From positions 310,001 through 374,000 of the forward strand of contig NZ_KB823012.1 in NCBI RefSeq assembly GCF_000365025.1: a stretch of DNA of 64,000 bases. The letters run 5' to 3'. The position numbers and the translations under genes are program-made. Shown here one piece after another: positions 19,501 to 25,933 of this stretch (within the stretch, counting starts at the first letter, position 1; every line of letters starts with the position of its first letter). This DNA comes from Robiginitomaculum antarcticum DSM 21748. GTDB lineage: Bacteria > Pseudomonadota > Alphaproteobacteria > Caulobacterales > Maricaulaceae. The notes under the pieces are model-generated. The model saw only the letters and a program-made list of their open reading frames with translations. It did no database searches and was not told where the DNA came from.

Positions 19501-21975
19501 CAAGTGAGCCGCCGTATCGTTAAGACACCGGCCAGCACTCGTGAACGCGCTATTCCGGCTGTGATGAAAATGCAGACCCGCCGCGTGATCAAAACGCCGG
19601 CCCGTTCGGTTGAGCGCTCTGTTCCAGCTGTGACTAAAGTGGTCTCGCGCCGTATTGTGAAAACACCGGCCCGCGTCACTGAGCGCGCCATTCCGGCGGT
19701 TCTTCGTCCTGAAACACGCCGCGTTGTTAAAACGCCGGCCCGTACAGTTGAGCGCGCCGTTCCGGCAGTGACTAAAGTTGTCACCCGCCGCGTTGTGAAA
19801 ACACCGGCCCGTACAACGGAGCGCGCTATTCCAGTCGTTACGAAGATGCAGGCCCGCCGCGTTGTTAAAACACCGGCCCGCGTTTCTGAACGTGCTGTTC
19901 CGGCTGTGACTAAGGTTGTGTCGCGCCGCGTTGTTAAAACGCCGGCCCGCACAGTTGAGCGCGCTATTCCTGCTGTCATGGGTCAGGAAACGCGCCGCGT
20001 TATCAAGACTCCGGCCCGCACGGTTGAGCGTGCTGTCCCGGCTGTGACTAAGGTTGTGTCCCGCCAAGTCGTCAAAACGCCCGCCCGCACGGTCGAGCGT
20101 AGCGTACCGGCTGTAACCCGTACTGAAACACGCCGCCGCGTTGCCACTCCGGCCCGCACGGTCGAACGGGCTATTCCGGCTGTGACGAAAGTTGTGACCC
20201 GCCGCGTTGTGAAAACACCGGGACGCGTCACTGAGCGTGCCGTTCCGGCTGTTGTGAAACAGGAAACCCGCCGCCGTATCGCCACTCCGGCCCGCACGGT
20301 TGAACGCGCTGTACCTGCCGTTACGAAAGTTGTGACCCGCCGCGTTGTCGATACGCCGGCCCGCGTCACAGAACGTGCCATTCCAGCTGTTATGAAACAG
20401 GAAACACGCCGCGTCGTTAAGACACCGGCCCGCACGGTTGAACGTGCCATTCCGGCGCAAACTGCGACTGTGACCCGCCGCGTCGTCAAAACACCGGCCC
20501 GTGTCTCCGAGCGAACTATTCCGGCAGTGGTGAAGGCGCAAACACGCCGCGTCATAAAGACGCCGGCCCGCACAGTTGAACGCGCAGTACCGGCCGTTAC
20601 GAAAGTTGTGACCCGCCGTGTTGTTAAAACGCCGGCTCGCACAAGTGAACGGACGATCCCGGCGGTGACGAATCAAGTGACCCGCCGCGTTGTTAAAACG
20701 CCGGCCCGCGTCACTGAGCGCGCTATTCCGGCTGTTGTTCAGCAAGTGTCGCGTCAGGTTGTTAAAACACCGTCCCGTACAGTGGAGACAGCCGTGCCTG
20801 CTGTCATTCGCGCGGAAACACGCCGCCGCGTGGCCACACCGGCCCGTACTGTCGAACGTACGGTTCCTGCCGTCACGGCAACAGTGACCCGCCGCGTTGT
20901 CAAAACACCGGCACGCGTTTCGGAACGGACTATTCCTGCGAAAACAGCGACTGTAACCCGCCGCGTTGTGAAAACGCCGGCGTCGAGCCGCACGCAGACT
21001 GTTCCGGCTGTAACCAAAGTCGAGACGCGCCGCCGCATCAAAACGCCGTCGCGCACAGTTGAACGCGCTATTCCGGCTGTCACGAAACAGGTAACCCGCC
21101 GCGTCGTGAAAACGCCATCGCAGGAAAGCATCCGGACAATCCCGGCTGTAAGCCGTCAAGTGACCCGCCGCGTGGTTGACACTCCGGCCCGTCAACAGCG
21201 TGTGGTTATTCCCGCCCGCTATGACACAGTCACCGTTCAGCAGCTCGTTTCTGCTGCGCGCACTGAGGAAGTTGTCACTCCGCCCGTTTTCGAAACAATC
21301 GAGAAGCGTACAGAAACAGCACCTGAGCGCGCTGAATGGCGTCAGGTTCTGTGTGAAGCGAACGCCAATACCCGCGTTATCTCTGCCATCCAGCAGTCTC
21401 TGAGATCACAAGGCTTCTATACAGGCGCCGTTGATGGACAGCTTGGGCGAGATACTTACGCCGCTGTTAAACAGTTCCAGACGTCCCGTGGTCTATCCAC
21501 CGGCGGCCTGACACTGCGCACGGTTGATGCTCTGGGTGTTGATTGGCGCTCTATGGTAAGTGGCGGCATTAGTGCCCGCAATGCCACAAGTTCCTTCGGA
21601 GGCGGAGCTTCGGCTGCCGGAACACAAACCGTAACGGTTAGCGGAATCACATATGTGATAGTGACCAGCACACGCGAAGTTCGCACCGCGAACGGCGTAA
21701 TTGTTGGCCGCCTGACTGAGAGTGGTGATATCGTGACGACTGACGGCCAGGTTCTGGCCCGCGGTATTCGCATTGCAGGTGTTCCAGCTTCTACGACAAC
21801 AAACCGTCTTAACTGGACATTGAATGATAACACACTGGCCGCTGGGGGTCTGACCTTCCCGACAAATGGCACAGTTGTTAATGGTAACGGCGTTGTCATT
21901 GGCCGCGTCGCAGCGAACGGCAATATTATTGACGGTAATGGCCGGGTTATAGGACGCGTTACGCGCTCTAACTAG
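13504..21975 (+). CDS. Giant secreted 23-residue-repeat protein with peptidoglycan-binding domain
   Basis: About 2,823 residues. A signal peptide (MKRTLLLAASVVAIAAPSLA, cleavage after SLA likely) is followed by a Cys-containing entry module (GECYARVIVPAQY, residues 31-43). Block A is 53 exact 23-residue repeats (60-1278; VTVPAVFETVTETVVVQEASTEL-like, acidic). A linker with a second Cys module (LCRVEIPAQF) follows. Then come two repeats, a 56-residue insert, and block B of 50 repeats (1464-2613; AIPAVTKVVTRRVVKTPARTVER-like, basic). A peptidoglycan-binding-1 domain follows (about 2620-2682; IQQSLRSQGFYTGAVDGQLG). A C-terminal region ends in three VIGR/VIVGR motifs. The start at 13504 was chosen because it begins the signal peptide; an in-frame ATG at 13447 would hide it. 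Short relatives with a few such repeats exist in Proteobacteria as periplasmic proteins. The function is unknown; a cell-envelope anchored fibre is an inference. Confidence 0.9.
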   Translation: MKRTLLLAASVVAIAAPSLAQELPPATALPGECYARVIVPAQYDSSQTRIVKQPESVSYRKIPAQYKTVTERVVVQEESFELSTVPATYKSVTETVIVQEASQEVVVTPPVYGTVTETVTVQPATVEYQTVPAVYEDYSETVVVQEASTSLVAVPPVYETVTETVIAEEGRTELVTIPATFETVAETVIVTPATKEYVSVPAVYEDYTENVVVQEAATQLRTIPAVFETVSENVVVQEAATELVTIPAVFETVTETVITQPAVKELVTIPATFETVSETVVVTPASAEYVSVPAVYETVSENVVVQEASSELVTAPAVFETVTETVVVQEASTELVTIPAVFGEVTETVIAQAASSEMVTIPATFKTVSETIVVQPATVEYVSVPAVYEDYAENVVVQQASTELVSLPPVFETVSETVVVQPAGVDYATVPAVFEDYAEIVVVQPATTELVSVPATFETVSETVVVQPASADYVTVPAVYETRTDAIVVQEASTELVAVPAVFETVSETIVVQPASVDYVTLPAVFETVEEAVIVQAASTELITIPATFETVSETIVVQPATVEYATVPAVFETVTENIVVQAASTELITIPATFETASETVVVQPASVQYVSVPAVYETVEEAVVVQEASTELLAIPPVYETVTETVIVTPATVEYIAVPAVYETIQEPVIVQEASSELVTIPATFETVTETVVVTPATREYVSVPAVYEDYNETVLVQQASTELVSVPATFKNVTETIVVQPATTEYDTVPAVFETVEQPIVVQAASSELISIPATFETVTETIVVQPATTEYVSVPAVYEAVEQPIIVQAASSELVTIPAVFETVTETIVVTPATVEYVAVPAVYEDYAETVVVQQASTNMVVIPPVFETVTETVVVQPATAEYVAVPAVYEDYAQTVVVQPVTTEVVAIPATFETVSETVVVQPAGVEYVTVPAVFETVSQPIIVQEASSELISIPATYKTVSETVVVQEASAELISTPPVYETVRETMIVQPATTELVAVPATFKNVTETIIVTPATAEYVSVPAVYEDYQETIVVQEASTELVSVPAVFETVTEAVIVQEASTELVSVPATYETVAQTVIDRPASTELVAIPATFKDVTETIVVQPAGVEYVSVPAVYEDYSETMVVQEASTELVAVPATYRTVTETVVMQEASTELVTVPAVFDTVTETVIVQPATTEYVTVPAKFRTEQQNYVTAEATDPMVIIPATYRNVTQTIVTEEESTQLRAIAATYRNVTETVVVKAASTDVEIIPAVYETRTDQVLVEPARIVWKPATQAMQSAGVSANNQGDDGLVNYDLQPQKFTVFNGVNEIVVESDATVVDNTGEILCRVEIPAQFKTITKRVIKTPARVVERTIPAVTQQVTRRVVDRAASTQEIKIPAKTETITRRVVDRQVRTMKLSEARRLNLLPSARWPGGDAVVDASGNVRFPSGIVGNQTMGTVATRVVDEPARVVERQIPAVTKQVTRRVVKTPARVVERAIPAQTQAVTRRVVATPATTQERSIPAVTKVEARRRIKTPSRTVERPIPAVTKQVTRRVVDRPASTAERAVPAVSKQVTRRVVKTPARTVERAIPAKTATVTRRVVKTPARTVERAIPAVTKVEARRRIATPARTAERTIPAVTAQVTRRVVDVPARTVERAIPAVTKVQTRRVVKTPARVSERSIPAVTKVVTRRVVDRPASTQERSIPAVTKVETRRVVKTPARTVERAIPAVTKVVTRRVVKTPARTAERTIAAVTRQETLRRVKTPARTVERAVPAVTKQITRRVVKTPGSSRTQAVPAVTKVESRRRIATPARTAERTIPAVTKQITRRVVKTPARVTERAIPAVSKMETRRVVKTPARTVERTVPAVTATVTRRVVKTPARVTERAIPAISKMETRRVVKTPARTAERTVPAVTKVVTRRVVDVPARTVERAVPAITKVEARRRIATPARTAERTIPAVTAQVTRRVVKTPARVTERAIPAVTKMQTRRVIKTPASTRERMIPAITAQVSRRIVKTPASTRERAIPAVMKMQTRRVIKTPARSVERSVPAVTKVVSRRIVKTPARVTERAIPAVLRPETRRVVKTPARTVERAVPAVTKVVTRRVVKTPARTTERAIPVVTKMQARRVVKTPARVSERAVPAVTKVVSRRVVKTPARTVERAIPAVMGQETRRVIKTPARTVERAVPAVTKVVSRQVVKTPARTVERSVPAVTRTETRRRVATPARTVERAIPAVTKVVTRRVVKTPGRVTERAVPAVVKQETRRRIATPARTVERAVPAVTKVVTRRVVDTPARVTERAIPAVMKQETRRVVKTPARTVERAIPAQTATVTRRVVKTPARVSERTIPAVVKAQTRRVIKTPARTVERAVPAVTKVVTRRVVKTPARTSERTIPAVTNQVTRRVVKTPARVTERAIPAVVQQVSRQVVKTPSRTVETAVPAVIRAETRRRVATPARTVERTVPAVTATVTRRVVKTPARVSERTIPAKTATVTRRVVKTPASSRTQTVPAVTKVETRRRIKTPSRTVERAIPAVTKQVTRRVVKTPSQESIRTIPAVSRQVTRRVVDTPARQQRVVIPARYDTVTVQQLVSAARTEEVVTPPVFETIEKRTETAPERAEWRQVLCEANANTRVISAIQQSLRSQGFYTGAVDGQLGRDTYAAVKQFQTSRGLSTGGLTLRTVDALGVDWRSMVSGGISARNATSSFGGGASAAGTQTVTVSGITYVIVTSTREVRTANGVIVGRLTESGDIVTTDGQVLARGIRIAGVPASTTTNRLNWTLNDNTLAAGGLTFPTNGTVVNGNGVVIGRVAANGNIIDGNGRVIGRVTRSN
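13681..17337 (+). repeat. Repeat block A: 53 tandem 69-bp (23-residue) units, acidic
   Basis: Counting by hand from R60 gives exactly 53 units with no length change. The pattern is x-x-(I/V)-P-A-(V/T)-(F/Y)-E-T-V-(T/S)-E-T-(V/I)-V-V-Q-(E/P)-A-S/T-x-E-(L/Y). Units 14-39 alternate almost strictly between ...EY (or DY/QY) and ...EL (or M/V) endings, giving a 46-residue super-repeat. A typical unit carries three or four acidic and no basic residues. Confidence 0.95.
17587..21342 (+). repeat. Repeat block B: 52 tandem 69-bp units, basic, with one insertion
   Basis: Two units (17587-17724) are followed by a 168-bp insertion (17725-17892). Then come exactly 50 further units (17893-21342), all 23 residues, of the form A-(I/V)-P-A-V-T-K-x-x-T-R-R-V-V-K-T-P-A-R-T-V-E-R. 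From about unit 6 to 40 the residues before RR alternate (E/Q-T/A versus V/I-T/S), again a two-unit period. Typical units carry five or six basic residues and one acidic residue. The last two units drift back toward the block A style (VTPPVFETIEKR). Confidence 0.95.
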
Positions 21976-22000
21976 AAGCGCCATGTAAATAAGATTTTGA

Positions 22001-22027
22001 AGCTCCGCCTTGTGCGGGGCTTTTATT
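22001..22027 (+). terminator. Intrinsic terminator after the giant gene
   Basis: GCTCCGC / GCGGGGC stem (one G-U pair) with a short CTTGT loop, followed by TTTTATTT, 26 nt after the stop codon. Confidence 0.75.
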
Positions 22028-22100
22028 TGGCTTCATTATAAGCTATAGATATGCCCCTTATTTTGGGTGATAAGAACTGCGAAATAGCGTCATTGCAGCG

Positions 22101-22128
22101 TTGACTCTGTCGACGTGCTGACTATATT
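22101..22128 (+). promoter_or_regulatory. Sigma70-type promoter for rplU-rpmA
   Basis: TTGACT (22101-22106) and TATATT (22123-22128) are separated by 16 bp, leaving a ~105-nt leader before rplU. A leader of this kind could host autoregulation by L21, but no L21 leader motif is clearly recognised. Confidence 0.6.
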
Positions 22129-22238
22129 CCGCGCTTCTTGAAGCAGGCCTGCGCGAGCGGGCTGGCTTTGGTCACCTTATTCACACGCATTGCGCTGCAT
22201 CGCCAAACGGTTTGCGCGCACAAACGAAAGAGACAGCC

Positions 22239-22556
22239 ATGTTCGCGGTAATCCAGACAGGCGGAAAACAGTATAAAGTCAGCAAAGACGATCTGATCAT
22301 TGTTGAAAAATTGGACGGCGATGCCGGCTCCAAAGTTTCATTCGGTGAAGTGCTCGTCTGCGGCGCTGATGACAAAATTAATTTTGGCGCACCTATGGTT
22401 GATGGCGCGTCTGTTGCCGGCGAAATTGTCGAGCAGCGTAAAGGCGATAAAGTTCTGGTCTTCAAAAAGAAGCGCCGCCAAAACTACCGCCGTAAACGCG
22501 GCCATCGCCAGTTCGAAACAGTTGTTCGCATTTTGGACGTCAAAACTAAAAAATAA
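22239..22556 (+). CDS. rplU: 50S ribosomal protein L21
   Basis: L21 binds 23S rRNA (domain I/V region with L20). The start MFAVIQTGGKQYKVSKDDLI is preceded by GAAAGAGA; an ATG nine codons upstream is not family-like. The 105-residue protein shows the diagnostic FAVIQTGGKQYKV N terminus and the basic 'KVLVFKKKRRQNYRRKRGHRQ' RNA-binding segment near residues 70-90. It is followed by rpmA after 38 nt, the universal L21-L27 pair. Confidence 0.97.
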   Translation: MFAVIQTGGKQYKVSKDDLIIVEKLDGDAGSKVSFGEVLVCGADDKINFGAPMVDGASVAGEIVEQRKGDKVLVFKKKRRQNYRRKRGHRQFETVVRILDVKTKK

Positions 22557-22594
22557 TTTTTACCGCTACGCGCGGATAGATAACGGAGCCAATC

Positions 22595-22861
22595 ATGGCA
22601 CATAAAAAAGCAGGTGGTTCATCCAATAATGGTCGCGACAGTGCCGGCCGTCGCCTTGGTCTTAAAAAATCAGGCGGTCAGGCTGTAATCCCGGGTAATA
22701 TCATTATCCGCCAGCGCGGCACAAAATACTTCCCCGGCGAAAATGTCGGCATGGGTAAAGACCACACAATCTTCGCGCTAACCGAAGGCCGCGTGTCTTT
22801 CATTACCAAACGTGACAAGCGCACATATGTCTCTGTCGACATGGCGCAGGCGGCTGAATAA
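22595..22861 (+). CDS. rpmA: 50S ribosomal protein L27
   Basis: L27 reaches toward the peptidyl-transferase centre with its N-terminal tail. The 88-residue protein begins [20 protein letters not shown], the standard mature-type L27 N terminus with no cleavable extension, and continues with [22 protein letters not shown] and '[17 protein letters not shown]'. AACGGAG precedes the ATG. Its end is followed by an intrinsic terminator, so rplU-rpmA is a closed transcription unit separated from the GNAT gene. Confidence 0.97.
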   Translation: MAHKKAGGSSNNGRDSAGRRLGLKKSGGQAVIPGNIIIRQRGTKYFPGENVGMGKDHTIFALTEGRVSFITKRDKRTYVSVDMAQAAE

Positions 22862-22902
22862 AATACGGTGCAGATATTCTGCGCATATAATTTTTAGTTA
22901 AA

Positions 22903-22925
22903 AACGCCCTACCGGGGCGTTTTTT
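22903..22925 (+). terminator. Intrinsic terminator after rpmA
   Basis: AACGCCC / GGGCGTT stem with a TACCG loop, followed by a run of T's; 42 nt after the rpmA stop. Confidence 0.85.
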
Positions 22926-22957
22926 GCGTTTTGGGGTAGGGAATTATTGGAGGCGGC

Positions 22958-23530
22958 ATGACCAATCAATCATACATAAATGTTGATCACATTTATTGCG
23001 ATGTGCCTGATCTCATAACGACAGCGCGTCTTAGCTTGCGCAAACCCGAAATGCGTTATGCCCCCGCTTTTGCTCGCGGCATTAGCGATATAGCGGTGGT
23101 GCGTAACACGGCCAGCTTTCCGCCCTATGTCCCGGCCTTGAGCGCAGAGTTTTGGATATACCGCGCGAGAGCCAATTTTGAACGCGGGATCGCATTTCCC
23201 TATTTGATAACCCATACACAAAGTGGAGAACTGTGCGGTGTCATGGATATATTCACAAATGGCTCCGGCGGACATGAAATAGGCTATTGGATTGCAAGGG
23301 GGTCTTGGGGTCTGGGCTATGCCACCGAAGCGGGGCGGGCTGTTATTGATACCATAGTGCCGTTATTGGACCTGCGCCAAATTGAAGGCGGCGTCTATTA
23401 TGACAATCCTGGCTCCTTTCGCGTTTTAGAAAAGCTGGGATTTAAGCATATCGACGACACACAGCCGCTTTTTAGCCTCGCGCGCGGCCGCGCTGATTCC
23501 GGACGGCTGTATATTTGGACGGCGCCATAA
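22958..23530 (+). CDS. GNAT-family N-acetyltransferase (RimJ/RimL type)
   Basis: A 190-residue protein with the RimJ/RimL-style GNAT fold: TTARLSLRKPEMRYA near the start, IAFPYLITHTQSGELCGVMDIF in the beta-core, EIGYWIARGSWGLGYATEAGRAVID as the acetyl-CoA-binding motif A (Q/R-x-x-G-x-G/A replaced by SWGLGYA), and VYYDNPGSFRVLEKLGFKHI in the C-terminal beta-bulge. The substrate is unknown; RimJ/RimL homologues acetylate N-terminal residues or small amines. In many alphaproteobacteria a GNAT gene sits between rpmA and obgE, and this gene keeps that place although obgE is elsewhere. Confidence 0.88.
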   Translation: MTNQSYINVDHIYCDVPDLITTARLSLRKPEMRYAPAFARGISDIAVVRNTASFPPYVPALSAEFWIYRARANFERGIAFPYLITHTQSGELCGVMDIFTNGSGGHEIGYWIARGSWGLGYATEAGRAVIDTIVPLLDLRQIEGGVYYDNPGSFRVLEKLGFKHIDDTQPLFSLARGRADSGRLYIWTAP

Positions 23531-23635
23531 AAGTAGGGCGCTCTATCGTGAAGTGGCGGGTTGTCGCGACCTGCTTGCTCGGTTAAAACCCGCCCAAATT
23601 AGAGACATTGACGGCTACGGTTTAAGGACGAGATT

Positions 23636-24415
23636 ATGGCAGGACATTCCAAATGGGCAAATATTCAGCATCGTAAAGGACGGCAGGATAAGCTGCGTTC
23701 CAAGCTCTTTTCCAAATTAGCTAAAGACATTGCAATAGCCTCGAAATTGGGCGGGCCGGATCCGGATATGAACCCGCGTTTGCGCCTCGCGATAAGTAAT
23801 GCCAAAGGGCAATCTATGCCCAAAGACAATATTCAGCGCGCCGTCGATAAAGGCGCGGGGGGCGATGGCGCGGATTATTCAGAACTGCGTTATGAAGGCT
23901 TTGGCCCGTCAGGCATTGGCTTGATTGTTGAAGTGTCGACAGACAATACCAACCGCAGCGCTATGGAAGTGCGCACGGCCTTTTCTAAAATGGGCGGCAA
24001 TATGGGCGAGACCGGATCGGTCGCCTTTATGTTCGATCAAGTTGGCAAGATTGAATACGGCTTAGAGACCGCGAGTGAAGACGCCGTTATGGAAGCGGCC
24101 ATTGAAGCCGGCGCGGATGACGTCGAGCATGATGAGCCCAATGATGATCAATGGGCCGAATATGAGCCTGTCCATACAATATGGACTGCGCGCGACGATC
24201 TGGGCGCTGTGAGTTCCGCATTAGAAGCCGTATTTGGTGAGGCTAAATCTGTCAATTTGGTGTGGAAGCCGCAAAATGAGCTGGATGTGCCGGACAAAGC
24301 GGCCACTATCATGCGCCTAGTCGATGCGCTGGAAGATCTGGATGACGTGAATAATGTCTATCACAATATGGAAATGTCCGAAGCGGCCATGGCCGAGTTG
24401 GATAGCGAAGAGTAA
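23636..24415 (+). CDS. YebC/PmpR family protein
   Basis: A 259-residue YebC family member ([18 protein letters not shown] start; [14 protein letters not shown]; '[21 protein letters not shown]'; [26 protein letters not shown]-type region; [14 protein letters not shown]). These are three-domain proteins annotated as DNA-binding regulators; newer work implicates YebC-type proteins in translation of polyproline stretches. Both roles are known only for relatives. In many genomes yebC lies just upstream of ruvC, as here, although three unrelated genes are inserted between them. The ATG follows AAGGACGAGATT. No defect is seen. Confidence 0.93.
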   Translation: MAGHSKWANIQHRKGRQDKLRSKLFSKLAKDIAIASKLGGPDPDMNPRLRLAISNAKGQSMPKDNIQRAVDKGAGGDGADYSELRYEGFGPSGIGLIVEVSTDNTNRSAMEVRTAFSKMGGNMGETGSVAFMFDQVGKIEYGLETASEDAVMEAAIEAGADDVEHDEPNDDQWAEYEPVHTIWTARDDLGAVSSALEAVFGEAKSVNLVWKPQNELDVPDKAATIMRLVDALEDLDDVNNVYHNMEMSEAAMAELDSEE

Positions 24416-24479
24416 TTTATTGCAGGCGCGGAACATGCGTTCTGCATCGGAATTATAAAAACAGTTCACGGAGATTCAA

Positions 24480-24719
24480 ATGGCAAAGACAAGTTTTGAA
24501 CATAAAAATCAAACGTATACTCTGACGGGTAAATGGGACGGCGATGTCTTTACGGCCGTCGCAAAGCAAGACCGCAAACCGGCTTCTGACCCGTTTAAAA
24601 TCGAACGCCCTAAAGGTGACGATGCCGCTAGCGATGATGTTTTGGAAAATGCGGCTTTCAGTGCGCTCAAAGCCGCTATCGAAGACGGATCCGCTCTGTC
24701 CAGCATAGACGGCGCATAA
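24480..24719 (+). CDS. Small hypothetical protein, 79 residues
   Basis: I do not recognise this family. The ATG is preceded by CACGGAGATTCAA, a good Shine-Dalgarno, and codon use resembles its neighbours. The protein (MAKTSFEHKNQTYTLTGKWD...) is hydrophilic, with no signal peptide or membrane segment. It looks like a small beta-rich N-terminal part followed by an acidic helix (SDDVLENAAFSALKAAIEDG). It lies 64 bp after yebC and is followed by a perfect 8-bp hairpin that may end transcription. It could be cotranscribed with yebC. Confidence 0.6.
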   Translation: MAKTSFEHKNQTYTLTGKWDGDVFTAVAKQDRKPASDPFKIERPKGDDAASDDVLENAAFSALKAAIEDGSALSSIDGA

Positions 24720-24740
24720 CATTACTAATACTGCGCAAAA

Positions 24741-24762
24741 TCCACTTATGACTCTAAGTGGA
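24741..24762. terminator. Hairpin between convergent genes, weak terminator candidate
   Basis: TCCACTTA / TAAGTGGA is a perfect 8-bp stem with a TGACTC loop, preceded by AAAA and followed by CTTGATATTTTC. The poly-T tract is imperfect in both directions, so termination is possible but not assured. Confidence 0.45.
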
Positions 24763-24937
24763 CTTGATATTTTCAATGCGATGATGGCCGGCCACGCGCC
24801 TGCTGATCCCGCTATACTCGAGACGATGGGCAGGTCATGAGCAGTGTCGCGTATGGCCAACGCGCTTGCGACATGTTCGGTGTTTTCGCATAAAGCCTGA
24901 GAGAACGCGGCGGCAGTGCAGCCTAAATCCGATAAGA

Positions 24938-25561
24938 TTAAGACGTAAAGTCGGCATTTCCACTGTTTAACTCACCCAATATCATTTGGATTTTATCGGT
25001 TAGAGTTGATGTGTCCTGCGCCTGGGCCGCGCCGTAAATTCGGCCCGAATATGTTCCCACCACAATCGCGGCTAGCATGCCGCTATGGCGCGGCGCGGCG
25101 ATGTCACCGTTCAGGCCCTGCTCCGTGGCCGATATGCCGCCTAAACCCTGATCGTCGGATTGTCCGTAAATAATAACGTGGCTCATGCCCTGACTGGCTG
25201 CGGCGAGCCGGATCTGGTCCACTTTGTTTGCGCTATCAAAACTGTTCGGGGCTATTCGGGCGAGGGCGACCGGACTCACCGGAGCGAAGCTGACCACCGC
25301 TGGATTATGACGCAGTGACATCTGCGCCCAATCATAGAGCGCGTCAAATGACGCCGCGTTTAGGCGTCCGTTAACGACGCGCGCTATTCCGATTTTGGCG
25401 CTGGCGGGCAGGGTCGAGTCATCATAAGCGACGGGCTTAACGCGCGGTGTGGGAATATTGGCATCCGTCGCCCGCGCGCCGGGCGCAAAGGCAATAATGG
25501 CCGCGGCGATCGCCAGCGCGGCCTGTGAGAAAGAGATGGATGTAGTGATATGTTTGGTCGT
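24938..25561 (-). CDS. Secreted protein of unknown function, probable ACG start
   Basis: A 207-residue reading frame with a clear signal peptide: after position 1 it reads TKHITTSISFSQAALAIAAA followed by IIAFAPGARA and a predicted cleavage before TDANIP. The only start that fits is the codon ACG at 25559-25561, with AGGAGG four bases upstream; no ATG, GTG or TTG exists in frame before codon 81 (ATG 25321). The mature part has SFAPVSPVALARIAPNSFDS, ASQGMSHVIIYGQSDDQG and SGMLAAIVVGTYSGRIYGAAQA. I do not recognise the family. Either ACG initiates weakly, or a former ATG has mutated and the gene is silenced, or the base is an error. It is convergent with the small gene at 24480. Confidence 0.6.
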   Translation of the reverse strand, partial: TTKHITTSISFSQAALAIAAAIIAFAPGARATDANIPTPRVKPVAYDDSTLPASAKIGIARVVNGRLNAASFDALYDWAQMSLRHNPAVVSFAPVSPVALARIAPNSFDSANKVDQIRLAAASQGMSHVIIYGQSDDQGLGGISATEQGLNGDIAAPRHSGMLAAIVVGTYSGRIYGAAQAQDTSTLTDKIQMILGELNSGNADFTS

Positions 25562-25738
25562 AAGGCCTCCTGTGTTGAAGGACTTTATGACCGTTAAAAA
25601 GGTCGGAGTTGGGTTTGCTGTGTGACCATTTCGCGGTCATATTCATGAGTTCGCGGCAAATTTATGTTCTACATTAAAAAATAAGGCGGATATGCGCCTT
25701 TATGAGCGCACGGCGGCCTTATTTGAATGCCTGGGCAT

Positions 25739-25933
25739 CTAGTCAAAGCTCTTGTCTGCTACGGTCTGGATCGCATTGGTCGGTTTATCTAAGGTATTAG
25801 AAATACCGTTTCCTATCAGTGACGCGCCCGCAATCACCGAGAGGGAAATCATTGCAGCTATCAAAGCATATTCAATCGCTGTCGCCCCGGACTCGTTACG
25901 GAAAAAGCGTTTCAGGTGTTTCACATATTTCAT
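25739..25933 (-). CDS. Flp-type type IVb pilin
   Basis: A 64-residue prepilin: a short basic leader (MKYVKHLKRFFRNESG), cleavage expected after the Gly, then ATAIEYALIAAMISLSVIAG. This has the Glu-Tyr pair at positions 5-6 of the mature protein, the Flp/type IVb signature. The hydrophobic helix continues to ~residue 45. Flp pilins are processed by a CpaA-type prepilin peptidase and assembled by Tad/Cpa machinery into adhesive pili. No tad/cpa gene lies in the window, so this is an orphan copy depending on machinery elsewhere, or a pseudopilin. It lies between a secreted protein gene and the divergent ruvC. Confidence 0.88.
   Translation of the reverse strand: MKYVKHLKRFFRNESGATAIEYALIAAMISLSVIAGASLIGNGISNTLDKPTNAIQTVADKSFD

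Noticed and set aside
18844-21195. A 783-codon open frame on the minus strand across the second half of the giant gene, and several shorter ones nearby
   Set aside because: It is produced by the same repeated codon pattern as the plus-strand protein (repetitive His/Asn/Cys/Arg-rich translation, no Shine-Dalgarno, no domain). The plus-strand reading has a signal peptide and a peptidoglycan-binding domain.
13681-21342. Could the regular 69-bp repeats be a CRISPR array?
   Set aside because: There is no alternation of identical repeats with unique spacers; the whole array is a continuous reading frame with varied units, and there are no cas genes.
24453-24860. A 135-codon minus-strand frame over the small gene at 24480
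   Set aside because: It has a weak start and no family match, and the opposite frame has a good Shine-Dalgarno.
25437-25646. A 69-codon minus-strand frame starting at an ATG upstream of the odd secreted gene
   Set aside because: It is out of frame with the signal peptide and the secreted domain, has no features, and its product looks random.
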